Origin: Nitrosomonas communis
GTDB taxonomy: Bacteria > Pseudomonadota > Gammaproteobacteria > Burkholderiales > Nitrosomonadaceae
DNA length: 64,000 nucleotides
Reading direction: 5' to 3'
Assembly (NCBI RefSeq): GCF_001007935.1
Contig: NZ_CP011451.1
Span: 620,001 to 684,000 of the forward strand
Shown here one piece after another: positions 48,710-60,269 of the stretch (positions are counted from its first letter, which is position 1; each line of letters opens with the position of its first letter). A program made the translations under genes and the position numbers. The notes beneath the pieces are model-generated. The model searched no databases. It saw only the letters and a program-made list of their open reading frames with translations, and was not told where the DNA came from.

Positions 48710-49600
48710 TTACGAAGGTTGTTGAATGCCCGTCAATAACCAGGCTGAATGTTGGCCCTTGAGATCTTTCTGCACATGCCAAATTTCATCAAATGCTTCG
48801 GGTAGTGCATCGGGTGATTCACGCAACTGTCCATTAAAGCGCACGCTGGCAATGGCCATATCATTGGTCACTGTGACATCCAGCAAGTTGGCATTAACGA
48901 ACAACACTTCTGTTTTGTTAGGCTTGTCACCACTCTCTTTAATTTGCGCTTCAAGCTCAGCAAACATTTCGGGCGTAGCGTATTCACGAAGTTCATTCAG
49001 ATTATGTGCCCCATAGGCCTCCTGCAAATGAATAAACGAAAGTTTCGCATTACGCAAAAACGGCTCTACTTCGAAATCTGCAGGAACACTATTGGTCACA
49101 CCAGTGTCACTGGTAGTAGCTGCACCCGCTTGTCCCATAGCTGGAGGTGGCGCCGAAGTTGAAGGGGTTGGCGTGAACATACCGCCAGCGCGATCTGCTC
49201 CGGCCCCTGAAAACTGCATTGGACGAGGCGCCTGATTAGCTTTAGATTTACGCACCATACGGATAATAAAGAATATCACCGCAGCCAGTACCAGCAGCAC
49301 CAGGATATCCGCCATATTGATATTCTCAAAAGCTCCTCCCATGAACAAAGCTGCTAATAAACCACCCGCAGCTAACCCGGCTAATGCTCCGCCCCATTTA
49401 CTGGCGCCACCTGCTGCAGCAGCCGATGCCGGTGCTGCTGATTGAGATTGTGCTGGTTTTGGAGTAGCCTGTTGATTGATGGAATCGCGTTGTTTCCCGA
49501 TACTTTTACCGCCACCAACCCGTTTTGCCTCAGCGTCGTCAAACGGAAGAAAGGTAAAAGTAAACATGGCTAAAGTTAGAAGTGTCAGTATTTTCTTCAT
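48710..49600 (-). CDS. Tim44-like domain protein
   Basis: From ATG 49600, preceded by GGGAATAATT, the protein of about 296 residues opens with a signal peptide (MKKILTLLTLAMFTFTFLPF). An Ala/Gln-rich low-complexity linker and a Gly/Ala-rich segment follow, then a transmembrane helix (ADILVLLVLAAVIFFIIRMV) and a C-terminal Tim44-like domain (about 165-295: FLRNAKLSFIHLQEAYGAHN ending WLLTGIQQPS). A start 13 codons upstream is less likely. Bacterial relatives are membrane proteins of unknown function. Confidence 0.88.
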   Translation of the reverse strand: MKKILTLLTLAMFTFTFLPFDDAEAKRVGGGKSIGKQRDSINQQATPKPAQSQSAAPASAAAAGGASKWGGALAGLAAGGLLAALFMGGAFENINMADILVLLVLAAVIFFIIRMVRKSKANQAPRPMQFSGAGADRAGGMFTPTPSTSAPPPAMGQAGAATTSDTGVTNSVPADFEVEPFLRNAKLSFIHLQEAYGAHNLNELREYATPEMFAELEAQIKESGDKPNKTEVLFVNANLLDVTVTNDMAIASVRFNGQLRESPDALPEAFDEIWHVQKDLKGQHSAWLLTGIQQPS

Positions 49601-49917
49601 AATTATTCCCAAAGTACTGTAAAAAAATAAGTATAACATTATCGTTTGATTGTAGTGTCTACTTGAAATTCACTTTAAATTATTTATTTTGTACTGCTTA
49701 ATTTTGTAAAATGATTCCATATTCTGCTGCTATCGCATAATTCTGCATCAAGCAGAATATTTATTAATAATTCCATTTCTAAATCAAAAATGACACGAAG
49801 GCGAACCGCAGACAGTATCAATAATACGGCAAGGTGAAGCCGACAAAGTCAGTTTTGATTTAGAAATGGAATAAGATGAAAGTGTAATAACAAGGGAATA
49901 AAAGGAGTAATAAGAAT
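49601..49917. other. Divergent region between Tim44-like and SDR genes
   Basis: The region holds repeat copy 12 (49770-49872). The remainder is AT-rich with no clear promoter; an AAAGGAG ribosome site for the SDR gene is at its right edge. Confidence 0.4.
49770..49872. repeat. Interspersed TIR element, copy 12 (short form, consensus-like)
   Basis: This 103-bp copy is the best preserved in the window, with perfect TIRs beginning ATTCCATTTCTAAATCAAAA and their exact complement at the other end. The core AGACAGTATCAATAATACGG and the block AAGGTGAAGCCGACAAAGTC are complete. It lies upstream of the SDR gene, 45 nt before its ATG. Confidence 0.95.
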
Positions 49918-50616
49918 ATGGCCACTACCCTGATTACCGGCACCAATCGCGGAATTGGATTAGAGTATGTCCGTCAATATGCACAGGATGGCTGGCAGAT
50001 AATCGCCTGTTGCCGCCAACCGGCAACAGCAGAAAATCTTAATCGACTCGCCATACAATACCCGGATCACATCAGAATTTATGCCCTTGATGTGGCAGAT
50101 CATCAGCAAATTGATCAATTATCTACAACGTTGGCTAACGAAACCATTGATCTACTGATCAATAATGCCGGTGTTTATCCGCCTTCTGATGATGGCGGAT
50201 TCGGCAGCATCGACTACCCTGCATGGCATAAAACCTTCCAGATCAATACTATGGCGCCCCTCAAAATGGCAGAAGCTTTTATCAGTCAGATCAGCAACAG
50301 TAAGCTAAAAACCATTGCTACCATTACCAGTAAAATGGGCAGCATTGCTGATAATCAACGTGGCGGGAGTTATATCTATCGCTCGAGCAAAGCAGCCATC
50401 AATATGGTTGCCAAGAGTCTTGCCATTGATTTAAAAGCTCGTGGCATCATTTCAGTATTATTACACCCAGGGTGGGTAAAAACCGATATGGGCGGAGCCG
50501 GTGCACTCATTTCAACGGAACAAAGCGTTACCGGCATGCGCCGGATACTAAAGGAAATTACCCTGGCAGATTCAGGAAAATTCTTTGCTTATGATGGACA
50601 ACTGATCCCATGGTAG
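49918..50616 (+). CDS. Short-chain dehydrogenase/reductase
   Basis: The 232-residue SDR has the cofactor loop GTNRGIGLEY (7-16), NNAGVYP, the catalytic YRSSK (Tyr-x-x-x-Lys) and LLHPGWVKTDMGG. It resembles the C-factor/sniffer group of SDRs, and the substrate is unknown. Monocistronic, with a strong AAAGGAG ribosome site. Confidence 0.9.
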   Translation: MATTLITGTNRGIGLEYVRQYAQDGWQIIACCRQPATAENLNRLAIQYPDHIRIYALDVADHQQIDQLSTTLANETIDLLINNAGVYPPSDDGGFGSIDYPAWHKTFQINTMAPLKMAEAFISQISNSKLKTIATITSKMGSIADNQRGGSYIYRSSKAAINMVAKSLAIDLKARGIISVLLHPGWVKTDMGGAGALISTEQSVTGMRRILKEITLADSGKFFAYDGQLIPW

Positions 50617-50726
50617 TCGCCCCTTAATGCGATAAGGATCACATCAAGGAAGTGTAATTGGCCGCATTGTCCTCTTCATCTTTCAACCGATGGGGCGAGT
50701 AGACAAATTAATGATGAAAAAACTCC

Positions 50727-50832
50727 CAACATGACGCGAAGGTGAATGGCAGACAGTAAACAATAATACGGCTAGGAAAATTTTAAATTACTACTGATGC
50801 CAGCAAAGCCAACGTTGATGAGCAATGGAATG
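50727..50832. repeat. Interspersed TIR element, copy 13 (degenerate)
   Basis: The core AACATGACGCGAAGGTGAAT...CAATAATACGG and the end GCCAGCAAAGCCAACGTTGATG...AATGGAAT remain, with extra AT-rich sequence inside and an eroded left TIR. It lies between the convergent SDR and gatB genes. Confidence 0.6.
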
Positions 50833-50847
50833 ACGTCATCGTGAAAT

Positions 50848-52287
50848 TTATTCCAGCAACTTTTGCTTGAGTATCGTATTAACCTGAGCAGGATTCGCTT
50901 TCCCTTTGGTGGCTTTCATGACTTGCCCCACAAGTGAGTTAAAAGCTTTTTCTTTACCGCTACGATAATCTGCCACTTGTTGTGGATTAGCAGCCAGCAC
51001 CTCATCCATCAGCTTTTCGATTTCGCTATCATCGGAAATCTGCTTAAGTCCTTTGGCAGCTATGATGGCATCAGCGTCTCCCCCATGCTCGCCCTGCCAC
51101 ATACTATCGAAGACATCCTTGGCGCTCTTGCCAGAGATGGTACCGTCACTGATGCGCGCAAGTAATGCTGCCAGCTGCGCTGGGCTAACCGGACACTGCG
51201 CTATCTCGATATTCTCTTTATTGAGTCTGCCACTGACTTCACCCATGATCCAGTTGGCACAAAGTTTAGCCTGGGCGGGCAGTTGCTTGACTGTATTTTC
51301 AAAATAATCAGCTATTTCTCTGGTTGCCGTCAGCACGCTCGCATCATAGCTGGAAAGCCCGAAATCCTCGATATAACGATTATGCCTTGCTTCCGGTAAC
51401 TCTGGTAGCATGGCCTTGACCTGCTCAATCCATTCTTTGGAAATACTTAACGGCAGTAAGTCAGGATCAGGAAAATAACGATAATCATGCGCTTCTTCCT
51501 TGCTGCGCATGGTTCGGGTCTCATCGCGATTAGCATCATACAGTCGCGTTTCTTGTCTGATGCTGCCGCCATCCTCGAGGATTTCAATCTGCCGTCTGAC
51601 TTCAAAATCAATGGCTTTTTCGAGGAAACGGAACGAATTGAGATTCTTAATCTCACAGCGCGTACCAAGCTTTTCTGCGCCACGCGGCCGGACAGAAACG
51701 TTAGCGTCACAGCGGAATGACCCCTCCTGCATGTTGCCATCACAAATTCCAATCCAGCGCACCAGCGTATGCAGTGCTTTCGCGTACGCAGCGGCTTCTG
51801 CACTACTACGCATATCCGGTTCAGAAACAATTTCCAGCAAGGGTGTGCCGGCCCGATTCAGATCAATCCCGCTCATGCCATGAAAATCTTCATGCAAGGA
51901 TTTTCCGGCATCTTCTTCCAGATGTGCACGAGTCAACCGTACTGTTTTTTCCGCATTCTCCACCTGGATGCGGATGCTGCCACCCTGTACGACAGGCAGC
52001 TCAAATTGGCTGATTTGATAGCCTTTGGGTAAATCCGGATAAAAATAGTTTTTACGTGCAAACACAGAAGGTGAATTAATCGTTGCCCCAACCGCCAGGC
52101 CGAATTTAATCGCGCGCTCGACTGCACTATAATTCAATACGGGTAAGACACCCGGCAAGGCGATATCGATGCCACATGCCTGGGTATTAGGTTGTGCTCC
52201 ATAGGCGGTGGAAGCGCCTGAGAATATTTTCGATCGTGTCGAAAGTTGAGCGTGTACCTCAAGACCAATAACGATTTCCCATTGCAT
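50848..52287 (-). CDS. gatB: Asp-tRNA(Asn)/Glu-tRNA(Gln) amidotransferase subunit B
   Basis: GatB, with GatA and GatC, converts Glu-tRNA(Gln) and Asp-tRNA(Asn) to the amide forms. The 479 residues have the catalytic cradle ([20 protein letters not shown], then [14 protein letters not shown] and [13 protein letters not shown]) and the C-terminal YqeY-like tail (VNTILKQKL). It is the last gene of gatC-gatA-gatB. Confidence 0.97.
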   Translation of the reverse strand: MQWEIVIGLEVHAQLSTRSKIFSGASTAYGAQPNTQACGIDIALPGVLPVLNYSAVERAIKFGLAVGATINSPSVFARKNYFYPDLPKGYQISQFELPVVQGGSIRIQVENAEKTVRLTRAHLEEDAGKSLHEDFHGMSGIDLNRAGTPLLEIVSEPDMRSSAEAAAYAKALHTLVRWIGICDGNMQEGSFRCDANVSVRPRGAEKLGTRCEIKNLNSFRFLEKAIDFEVRRQIEILEDGGSIRQETRLYDANRDETRTMRSKEEAHDYRYFPDPDLLPLSISKEWIEQVKAMLPELPEARHNRYIEDFGLSSYDASVLTATREIADYFENTVKQLPAQAKLCANWIMGEVSGRLNKENIEIAQCPVSPAQLAALLARISDGTISGKSAKDVFDSMWQGEHGGDADAIIAAKGLKQISDDSEIEKLMDEVLAANPQQVADYRSGKEKAFNSLVGQVMKATKGKANPAQVNTILKQKLLE

Positions 52288-52350
52288 GTTCTAAAAACCT
52301 TTCTTCTCGGTTACTTTTGCAAAAGCCGCTAAATCATGAATAATGATTAA

Positions 52351-53814
52351 TTATGCTTCAGGCAGGCGGGCAGGTGCGCGCACATGCCAGTCTGTCACTT
52401 GCTGATATTGGTGCGCAATATTTAACATCTGAGCTTCTCTGAAATAATTACCTACAATATGCAATCCCACCGGCCGGTTCTTATCTCCAAACCCGGCAGG
52501 GATCGACATAGCGGGTAAGCCGGCCAGATTTGCAGCACTAGTGTAAATATCCGATAAATACATTTGCAGGGGGTCGCCGCTTTTTTCTCCTAGATTGAAT
52601 GCCACCGCTGGTGAAGTCGGTCCCATGATGACATCACATTGCTTAAACGCTTCAGTAAAATCACTTGCAATCAAACGGCGCAGTTTCTGCGCCTGTAGAT
52701 AATAGGCATCGTAATAGCCATGGGAAAGCACGTAAGTACCAATCAGGATACGGCGTTTGACTTCTGCGCCAAAACCCTGGGCCCGAGTTTTTTTATACAT
52801 ATCCTCAAGATCAGTATAGTCGGAAGCCCGATAGCCATAACGCACCCCATCAAAACGGGAAAGATTACTCGATGCCTCGGCCGGTGCCAAAACATAATAA
52901 ACTGGGATGGAAAGCTGGGTGTTAGGCAAAGAAATCTCCACTGTCGTCGCCCCTAATTTACGCAACTCCGCAATAGCCGCTTCTACCGCGCTGGCCACAC
53001 TCGCGCTCATTCCTTTGGCAAAGTACTCCTTGGGTAGTCCGATCCGTAGCTGCCCAAGGGGTTTGTCCAGATCACGCGCATAATCTTCAGGTTCACGCTG
53101 CAGGCTGGTCGAATCACGCGCATCGAACCCTGTCATGACATTCAACAACAGCGCCAGATCTTCAGCCGATTTAGCCATCGGACCACCCTGATCCAAACTG
53201 GAAGCAAATGCAATCATGCCATAGCGGGAAACTAATCCATAGGTTGGTTTGATACCCGAGATACCGCATAATGCGGCGGGTTGGCGTATGGAGCCACCTG
53301 TATCCGTCGCTGTTGCGGCAGGCGCCATACGTGCGGCTACGGCACATGCCGATCCGCCAGAGCTACCGCCAGGTACAGCCAGGGTATCCCATGGATTCTT
53401 GACCGGTCCATAATAGGAGGTTTCATTACTGGACCCCATTGCGAATTCATCCATATTGGTCTTGCCGATATTAACTGCCCCCACTTGATTGAAGCGCTCG
53501 ATGATCGTCGCATCATAAGGAGAGATAAAATTGGAGAGCATTTTCGAGCCACAAGTCGTCAGCCACCCTTTGGCACAGAAAATATCTTTTTGTGCGACAG
53601 GAATGCCTGTGAGAGGATGAGTCTGACCTGATGCAATCATTTTGTCAGCAACTTGCGCTTGCGCAAGACTCATCTCTTCATTGATGGTAATAAAAGCATT
53701 TAATTCGGGATTAAGTGACCTGATGTGTTTCAGAAACACTTCAGTCAGCTCGACGCTAGAAATTTTTTTTTCCAGAAGCTGTGCGGCGAGCTGCTTGAGA
53801 CTAGCATTCAACAT
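52351..53814 (-). CDS. gatA: Asp-tRNA(Asn)/Glu-tRNA(Gln) amidotransferase subunit A
   Basis: The 487-residue amidase-signature protein frees ammonia from glutamine. The Ser-cisSer-Lys triad is visible: [11 protein letters not shown] holds the Lys and [14 protein letters not shown] with [12 protein letters not shown] holds the two Ser. It lies 70 nt after gatC and 63 nt before gatB. Confidence 0.97.
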   Translation of the reverse strand: MLNASLKQLAAQLLEKKISSVELTEVFLKHIRSLNPELNAFITINEEMSLAQAQVADKMIASGQTHPLTGIPVAQKDIFCAKGWLTTCGSKMLSNFISPYDATIIERFNQVGAVNIGKTNMDEFAMGSSNETSYYGPVKNPWDTLAVPGGSSGGSACAVAARMAPAATATDTGGSIRQPAALCGISGIKPTYGLVSRYGMIAFASSLDQGGPMAKSAEDLALLLNVMTGFDARDSTSLQREPEDYARDLDKPLGQLRIGLPKEYFAKGMSASVASAVEAAIAELRKLGATTVEISLPNTQLSIPVYYVLAPAEASSNLSRFDGVRYGYRASDYTDLEDMYKKTRAQGFGAEVKRRILIGTYVLSHGYYDAYYLQAQKLRRLIASDFTEAFKQCDVIMGPTSPAVAFNLGEKSGDPLQMYLSDIYTSAANLAGLPAMSIPAGFGDKNRPVGLHIVGNYFREAQMLNIAHQYQQVTDWHVRAPARLPEA

Positions 53815-53884
53815 GGGAATTCAGGAAGGAGAATAACAAAAATTAATTGAAGAGAGATAATCTGCTTAAGTGTTTATTCGATCA

Positions 53885-54172
53885 CTATTCAATCACTTTA
53901 GGAACCAGATAAAGACCGGCTTCTACCTGTGGTGCAATCGATTGAAATAGAACATGTTGATCAGATTCTATAACGACATCTTCACGCAACCGTTGTATCA
54001 TATCCTGCGCATGACTCATTGGTTCAATATGAGATGTATCGACAGCCTGCATCTGTTCGATCAAGCTGAAAATACCCGATAATTGTGTAAGCACTTGTTT
54101 TGATTCTTCTTCACTAATTTCAATACGAGCAAGATTGGCTACACATTTTACATCATCTACGGATAAGGTCAT
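53885..54172 (-). CDS. gatC: Asp-tRNA(Asn)/Glu-tRNA(Gln) amidotransferase subunit C
   Basis: The 95-residue subunit wraps between GatA and GatB. It shows [20 protein letters not shown] at the start and [15 protein letters not shown] in the middle, both typical. It is divergent from mreB, with 137 nt between the starts, a common betaproteobacterial layout. Confidence 0.96.
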   Translation of the reverse strand: MTLSVDDVKCVANLARIEISEEESKQVLTQLSGIFSLIEQMQAVDTSHIEPMSHAQDMIQRLREDVVIESDQHVLFQSIAPQVEAGLYLVPKVIE

Positions 54173-54294
54173 TTGCTGTCATAAGCTTTATATTCAAACG
54201 GGTAATAGAGTATCATGACATGCCTGATGAGCACATACTTTTTGTACACCCACATTGCTTAAATCACTTCTTTTTCTGAATCTGTCATCACTAA

Positions 54295-55368
<1,074 letters not shown>

Positions 55369-55441
55369 TCTTGTTTCAATTTCTTATCATGGGTTACTGA
55401 AATAAATAATCCAGTATTGAAATGCTACAATTTAAAATGTG

Positions 55442-56353
55442 ATGGAGACGGTTCCTCGATTTTTCAGGGCTGGTCCGAGTCCGCAAGTACGCTTATTTTT
55501 TTTTGCATTGTTATCCATTCTCCTGATGGTAATGGATGCTCGTTTTAGTTCTTTTGCTGGCATGCGCCAGACTGTGGGTATGATCCTCTACCCTCTGCAA
55601 CGACTTGCCTATATTCCCGCGACTTTATTTGACCAGGCAGAAGAGCTAATCAATGATTTTCACCTCACGAAAGAAATTGCCAATCTCAGACAGCAATATT
55701 TCTTAAATCAACAAAAACTGTTCCGCTTACAGATACTGGAAGAAGAAAACGCCCAATTGCGGAAATTGCTGGGCGCAGCTCAGCAAGCAGAAATCAAAGC
55801 GATTATGGCGGAAATTCTGTATGTCCCACGCGATCCCTTTAATCGTAAAGTCATCCTTAACAAGGGAAGCTCGAGTGAAATTAAAGCCGGTCAAGTCGTG
55901 GTCGATGATCAGGGAGTCATCGGACAAATCACGCAGGTTCACCCTTTTTTATCCGAAGTCACGCTGATCACGGATAAAGGTCATTCTGTTCCGGTACAAG
56001 TGGCCCGTAATGGCTTGCGCTCGATCATTTCAGGCGCTGGCAAAAATAATGAGTTAGAGCTACGCTATTTATCGGTCAACGCAGATATCGAACAAGGCGA
56101 CCTGCTGGTCACCTCTGGCATCGGAGGCCTCTATCCACCCGGCTTGCCAGTAGCACGCGTAGAAAATATTGAGCATGATCCTTCACGAGATTTTGCAGTC
56201 ATTATGTGCACACCTATCGCAGGCGTGAATAGAAACAGACAAGTATTGATTCTTTCCTTGTCAGCGCCTATACCAGAGCATCCCGAAGAAGAATCTCCCG
56301 AAGAAGCACCCAAGCATACCACTCAGCAAGGAAGGAGAAGCCGTGCCCCATGA
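55442..56353 (+). CDS. mreC: Rod-shape-determining protein MreC
   Basis: The protein of about 303 residues has an N-terminal membrane helix (about 17-33), a coiled coil (about 65-105: FLNQQKLFRLQILEEENAQL) and the paired beta domains of MreC (VPRDPFNRKVILNKGSS, then YLSVNADIEQGDLLVTSGIG). It links MreB to PBP2 and RodA in the periplasm. A GTG one codon upstream (55439) could also serve as start. The C-terminal tail is Pro/Glu-rich. Confidence 0.94.
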   Translation: METVPRFFRAGPSPQVRLFFFALLSILLMVMDARFSSFAGMRQTVGMILYPLQRLAYIPATLFDQAEELINDFHLTKEIANLRQQYFLNQQKLFRLQILEEENAQLRKLLGAAQQAEIKAIMAEILYVPRDPFNRKVILNKGSSSEIKAGQVVVDDQGVIGQITQVHPFLSEVTLITDKGHSVPVQVARNGLRSIISGAGKNNELELRYLSVNADIEQGDLLVTSGIGGLYPPGLPVARVENIEHDPSRDFAVIMCTPIAGVNRNRQVLILSLSAPIPEHPEEESPEEAPKHTTQQGRRSRAP

Positions 56354-56861
56354 TTATTTTAATCAGGAGCTTCCCTTGGAGGCAAAGCGCAGCTTTATTT
56401 TTCTCAGCCTGTTGCTGGCACTCTTATTCAATCTGTTACCGCTACAAGGAATTATGCTGCTGCTTCGCCCCGATTTTGTTTCGATTACGTTACTCTATTG
56501 GAGCATTCATTACCCGCAGCGCATCGGAATGAGCCTTGCTTTTATGGCGGGTTTAGCAATGGATGTAAGCAATAGCAGCATGCTAGGTCAGCATGCGTTA
56601 GCTTATTGCGTGATTACATTCTTTGGCATGATATTGCATCGGCGTCTGCGATTATTCAATAGCTTTCAACAAGCCCCGCAAATTTTCTGGATATTGCTCA
56701 TCGCTCAATTTGCCATATTTCTGACGGGCTTGCTGGGGGGAAGTTATTTCCCGACCTGGTATTACTTTTTTCCCAGCGTTACCGGTGCATTATTGTGGCC
56801 TGTCATTTCATTCCTGCTGGGCATTCCTCAAAAACCGAAGAGCGATCCTAACGAACTATGA
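56343..56861 (+). CDS. mreD: Rod-shape-determining protein MreD
   Basis: The 172-residue inner-membrane protein has five or six helices and the typical LLRPDFVSITLLYWSIHYPQ followed by RIGMSLAFMAGLAMDVSNSS. The start is GTG at 56343 with a strong AAGGAGAAG ribosome site inside the end of mreC; the genes overlap by 11 nt. mrdA overlaps its end by 4 nt. Confidence 0.93.
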   Translation: MPHDYFNQELPLEAKRSFIFLSLLLALLFNLLPLQGIMLLLRPDFVSITLLYWSIHYPQRIGMSLAFMAGLAMDVSNSSMLGQHALAYCVITFFGMILHRRLRLFNSFQQAPQIFWILLIAQFAIFLTGLLGGSYFPTWYYFFPSVTGALLWPVISFLLGIPQKPKSDPNEL

Positions 56862-58753
56862 ATTATGTTGTTGAGCTTCGTAATCACTTGCGTGAGTTAC
56901 GAGATTTCCATATCAGGCTTGCGATCGCTGCGGGTTTTGTCGTACTGCTATTTTGCCTGCTGCTTGCCCGTTTCTTCTATCTGCAGGTACTCCGAAGCGA
57001 GCATTACACTACCCTGGCAGAAGCTAATCGCATAGCCATCATGCCGATTGTTCCCAACCGGGGCCTTATTTTTGATCGGAATGGGGAAATCCTCGCACAG
57101 AATCATACGACCTATGCGCTGGAAATTGTGCCCAATCAAGTGCCCAATCTGGAAGCGACCATAGATGAATTGGCAACGGTCATTGAAATCTCACCGGAAG
57201 ACCGCCGGCGATTTAACAAACTAAGGCGCGAAAGCACGCGCTTTAGCAGTTTACCCATTCGACTGCGTTTATCCGATATTGAAGTAGCGAGCTTTGCCGC
57301 CAATCGTTACCGATTTCCTGGAATGGAAATCAAAGCACGACTACTGCGTCATTATCCTCACGCTGAACTGTTATCCCATGTGATAGGCTACATTGGCCGT
57401 ATCAGTGATAAAGATCTGGAGCAGCTCGAAAACAATAATGCGCTTGAAAACTATCGCGGCTCCCTGCATATTGGCAGAATCGGCCTTGAGCAAAGCTATG
57501 AGAAAGAATTACACGGCATAACCGGATTTGAGCAGGTCGAAACCGATGCAGCGGGCCGACACGTACGCACATTATCGCGCACTCCTCCCGTGGCCGGGAA
57601 TGATTTAACCCTTTCTCTTGATCTTAAATTACAGCAAGCAGCAGAAAGCGCGTTTGGCGATTATCGGGGTGCCTTGGTAGCGATGGATCCGAAGACGGGT
57701 GAAATTCTCGCCTTTGTCAGCAAACCAGGCTTTGACCCCAATCTGTTCATTGATGGAATTGATCATGTGAACTGGCGCTTACTCAATGAATCCATAGACA
57801 AACCGCTCAATAATCGTGCACTCAGAGGCGTCTATCCCCCCGGCTCCACCTTTAAGCCTTTCATGGCCCTGGCTGGCTTAGAATTAGGCAAGCGTACCGC
57901 CGATTATGCGATTAATGATCCAGGTTATTTTAGCCTGCCCGGCAGTTCACACCGGTTCAGGGATTGGAGGCCAAACGGGCATGGCAGAGTTAATCTACAC
58001 AAATCGCTTGTGATTTCCTGCGATACCTACTACTACACCCTCGCAAACGATCTGGGAATAAATAATATTTTCAGTTTTATCGGTCAGTTTGGGTTTGGCA
58101 AGAAAACCGAAATCGATATTCCAGGGGAAGTCACCGGCTTACTCCCCTCTTCCGACTGGAAAAAGAAACGGTTTAACCAGAACTGGTTTCCTGGGGATAC
58201 GATTTCCGTTGGAATCGGCCAAGGCTATAATTTAGCCACCCCGGTGCAGCTGACTTTCGCTACCATGCTTCTTGCCAACAATGGCATAGCCTATCGTCCC
58301 CATTTTGTGAAACAGGTGCAAGATAATAAGCTGGGCCATTTGTATGAGAATAAGCCCAGTCAGATGTATACGCTTAATTTAAAAAAAGAGAATGTCGCGC
58401 GCGTCAGAAATGCGCTGGTCGATGTCACTCGCCCGGGTGGCACCGCAGCAAAAGCAGGCGCGAATGCAGCTTATACCTTTGCCGGCAAAACAGGCACTTC
58501 ACAAGTGATCAATATTAAGCAAGGCGAACGTTACGTTGCCAGCAAGATACAGGAACGTCATCGTGATCATGCCCTCTTTATCGCTTACGCACCCGCAGAA
58601 GATCCCCAAATTGCGCTGACGGTATTAGTGGAAAATGGCGGCTCGGGTGGTTCCACTGCTGCCCCCATCGCACGACAGGTGCTAGATTATTTCCTTCTCG
58701 GGAAAACACCTGAACCGATGCCTGCTGAAAAAGCAAATACTCGATCGCATTGA
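56858..58753 (+). CDS. mrdA: Penicillin-binding protein 2 (peptidoglycan transpeptidase)
   Basis: The 631-residue class B PBP has an N-terminal membrane helix (about 20-45), a dimerisation/pedestal domain and a transpeptidase domain. Active-site motifs are YPPGSTFKPFMA (Ser-x-x-Lys), ISCDTYYY (Ser-Cys-Asp, usual in PBP2) and FAGKTGTSQ (Lys-Thr-Gly). With RodA it forms the elongation synthase of rod-shaped cells. Confidence 0.96.
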   Translation: MNYVVELRNHLRELRDFHIRLAIAAGFVVLLFCLLLARFFYLQVLRSEHYTTLAEANRIAIMPIVPNRGLIFDRNGEILAQNHTTYALEIVPNQVPNLEATIDELATVIEISPEDRRRFNKLRRESTRFSSLPIRLRLSDIEVASFAANRYRFPGMEIKARLLRHYPHAELLSHVIGYIGRISDKDLEQLENNNALENYRGSLHIGRIGLEQSYEKELHGITGFEQVETDAAGRHVRTLSRTPPVAGNDLTLSLDLKLQQAAESAFGDYRGALVAMDPKTGEILAFVSKPGFDPNLFIDGIDHVNWRLLNESIDKPLNNRALRGVYPPGSTFKPFMALAGLELGKRTADYAINDPGYFSLPGSSHRFRDWRPNGHGRVNLHKSLVISCDTYYYTLANDLGINNIFSFIGQFGFGKKTEIDIPGEVTGLLPSSDWKKKRFNQNWFPGDTISVGIGQGYNLATPVQLTFATMLLANNGIAYRPHFVKQVQDNKLGHLYENKPSQMYTLNLKKENVARVRNALVDVTRPGGTAAKAGANAAYTFAGKTGTSQVINIKQGERYVASKIQERHRDHALFIAYAPAEDPQIALTVLVENGGSGGSTAAPIARQVLDYFLLGKTPEPMPAEKANTRSH

Positions 58754-59152
58754 CAAGATAACAAACGATCCCTTCCATGCCCCAATCAAACCTGACGCGA
58801 AGGCGAGTGATCAACCATAACCACGGCTTGTTCAGTATCATCACGCTTGATCATTATCGTATTAATGATTAAGTTATTACCCTGAAAACCGTAGTAGGTC
58901 GTCAGTTGATTGGCAAACTAAATTCATGACATACAGAACCATTCTCAAACTTTTGTTATACGCCAGAATAGTTAGCTCGCTAAAAGATAAAGAAGCAGAT
59001 GCATCGTATGGCGCTTGGGGCATGAATACAACGTTGCTCTGCGTGACAGGAGCCCACCCCGTGCCCATCGTGCCTCGTTGTGCCTCGTTGTGCCCTACCT
59101 CGCATCTGCATCACCCCACACTCCGCCCCGTCCCACTACGGTTGTTAGCATC
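58754..59152. other. 399-bp spacer between mrdA and rodA
   Basis: The spacer begins with a partial interspersed repeat (copy 14). An AT-rich stretch without a gene follows, then a GC-richer stretch with a tandem 10-bp repeat, GTGCCTCGTT twice and then GTGCCC (about 59069-59094), before the rodA ATG. A reading frame upstream of rodA is open from 59015 but its translation is low-complexity and unlike RodA. Confidence 0.5.
58771..58830. repeat. Interspersed TIR element, copy 14 (left part only)
   Basis: CTTCCATGCCCCAATCAAAC followed by CTGACGCGAAGGCGAG is the left half of the consensus. The right half is missing or unrecognisable after about 58830. It lies between mrdA and rodA. Confidence 0.6.
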
Positions 59153-60256
59153 ATGATTGAATTCAGGCGTCTATGGCATTATTGCACACGCTACATCGAT
59201 AATTTTCTGCTAGCCGGCCTCTTTCTATTGATGCTGGTGGGATTGGTCGTGCTCTATAGCGCGAGTGGTGGAAATTTAGGCCGGGTAAGCGGCCAGATAT
59301 TAAATATGGTCGTGGCGCTGGCAATTATGTGGTTGGTAGCCAATATTCCACTTCAGCAGATTATGCGTCTTGCCTTACCATTATATATCCTAGGGATCGT
59401 TCTTTTGCTTGGGGTGACATTATTTGGTGAGATTCAAAATGGAGCGCGGCGCTGGCTAAACCTGGGAATCACTCGGATACAGCCTTCCGAGATGTTAAAG
59501 ATTGCGGTGCCTCTCATGATGGCCTGGTATTTTGATAAAACGGAAATTACGCTACGCTTGCGTGATTATGCGGGTGCTACATTAATTTTATTATTACCCG
59601 TGTTTCTGATTGCACGTCAGCCTGATTTGGGAACAGCCTTACTGATTACAGCAAGCGGCTTTTATGTGCTCTATTTTGCCGGCTTATCCTGGCGGGTCAT
59701 GGCGGGTTTGCTTGTTACCGCTGGCGGCATACTACCGCTCTTCTGGACATTTGCCATGCATGACTATCAGCGCAGGCGCGTGTTAACCATGCTCGATCCC
59801 TCTCAGGATCCGTTGGGTGCTGGCTATCATATTATACAGTCCAGCATTGCCATTGGCTCCGGCGGGGTTGCTGGCAAAGGGTGGCAAAACGGGACACAAT
59901 CCCAGCTGGATTTTTTACCTGAGCAAAGTACCGATTTTATTTTCGCAGTGTTCTCAGAGGAATTTGGTCTAATCGGGAATGGTTTGTTATTATTGTTATA
60001 CTTGGTAATCATCGGGCGTTGTTTGATCATCACCGCCAATGCACCGACACAGTTTACCCGCCTGGTGGCTGGTTCAATCACATTGACTTTTTTTACCTAT
60101 GTATTCGTCAATATGGGAATGGTCAGTGGCGTCCTGCCAGTGGTAGGAATCCCCCTTCCCTTGATCAGCTATGGAGGCACCTCGCTCGTCACGATGTTAC
60201 TGGGTTTTGGTATTTTGATGAGTATACAAACCCACCCTAAACTGGTAAAAACATAA
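59153..60256 (+). CDS. rodA: Peptidoglycan glycosyltransferase RodA
   Basis: RodA polymerises lipid II into glycan strands for cell elongation. From ATG 59153 the protein is 367 residues with ten helices and SEDS signatures: LYSASGGNLG, NGARRWLNLGITRIQPSEML followed by KIAVPLM, ARQPDLGTALLI, LPEQSTDFIFAVFSEEFGLI and GIPLPLISYGGTSL. A start at 59015 would add 46 residues of Arg/Pro/Ser-rich sequence absent from the family, so ATG 59153 (MIEFRRLWHY) is preferred, although its ribosome site is weak. Confidence 0.93.
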   Translation: MIEFRRLWHYCTRYIDNFLLAGLFLLMLVGLVVLYSASGGNLGRVSGQILNMVVALAIMWLVANIPLQQIMRLALPLYILGIVLLLGVTLFGEIQNGARRWLNLGITRIQPSEMLKIAVPLMMAWYFDKTEITLRLRDYAGATLILLLPVFLIARQPDLGTALLITASGFYVLYFAGLSWRVMAGLLVTAGGILPLFWTFAMHDYQRRRVLTMLDPSQDPLGAGYHIIQSSIAIGSGGVAGKGWQNGTQSQLDFLPEQSTDFIFAVFSEEFGLIGNGLLLLLYLVIIGRCLIITANAPTQFTRLVAGSITLTFFTYVFVNMGMVSGVLPVVGIPLPLISYGGTSLVTMLLGFGILMSIQTHPKLVKT

Positions 60257-60269
60257 AGAGGGTAACCCC

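Noticed and set aside
59015..59152. Longer RodA starting at 59015
   Set aside because: The 46 extra residues are Arg/Pro/Ser-rich, come partly from a tandem DNA repeat, and are absent from RodA proteins.
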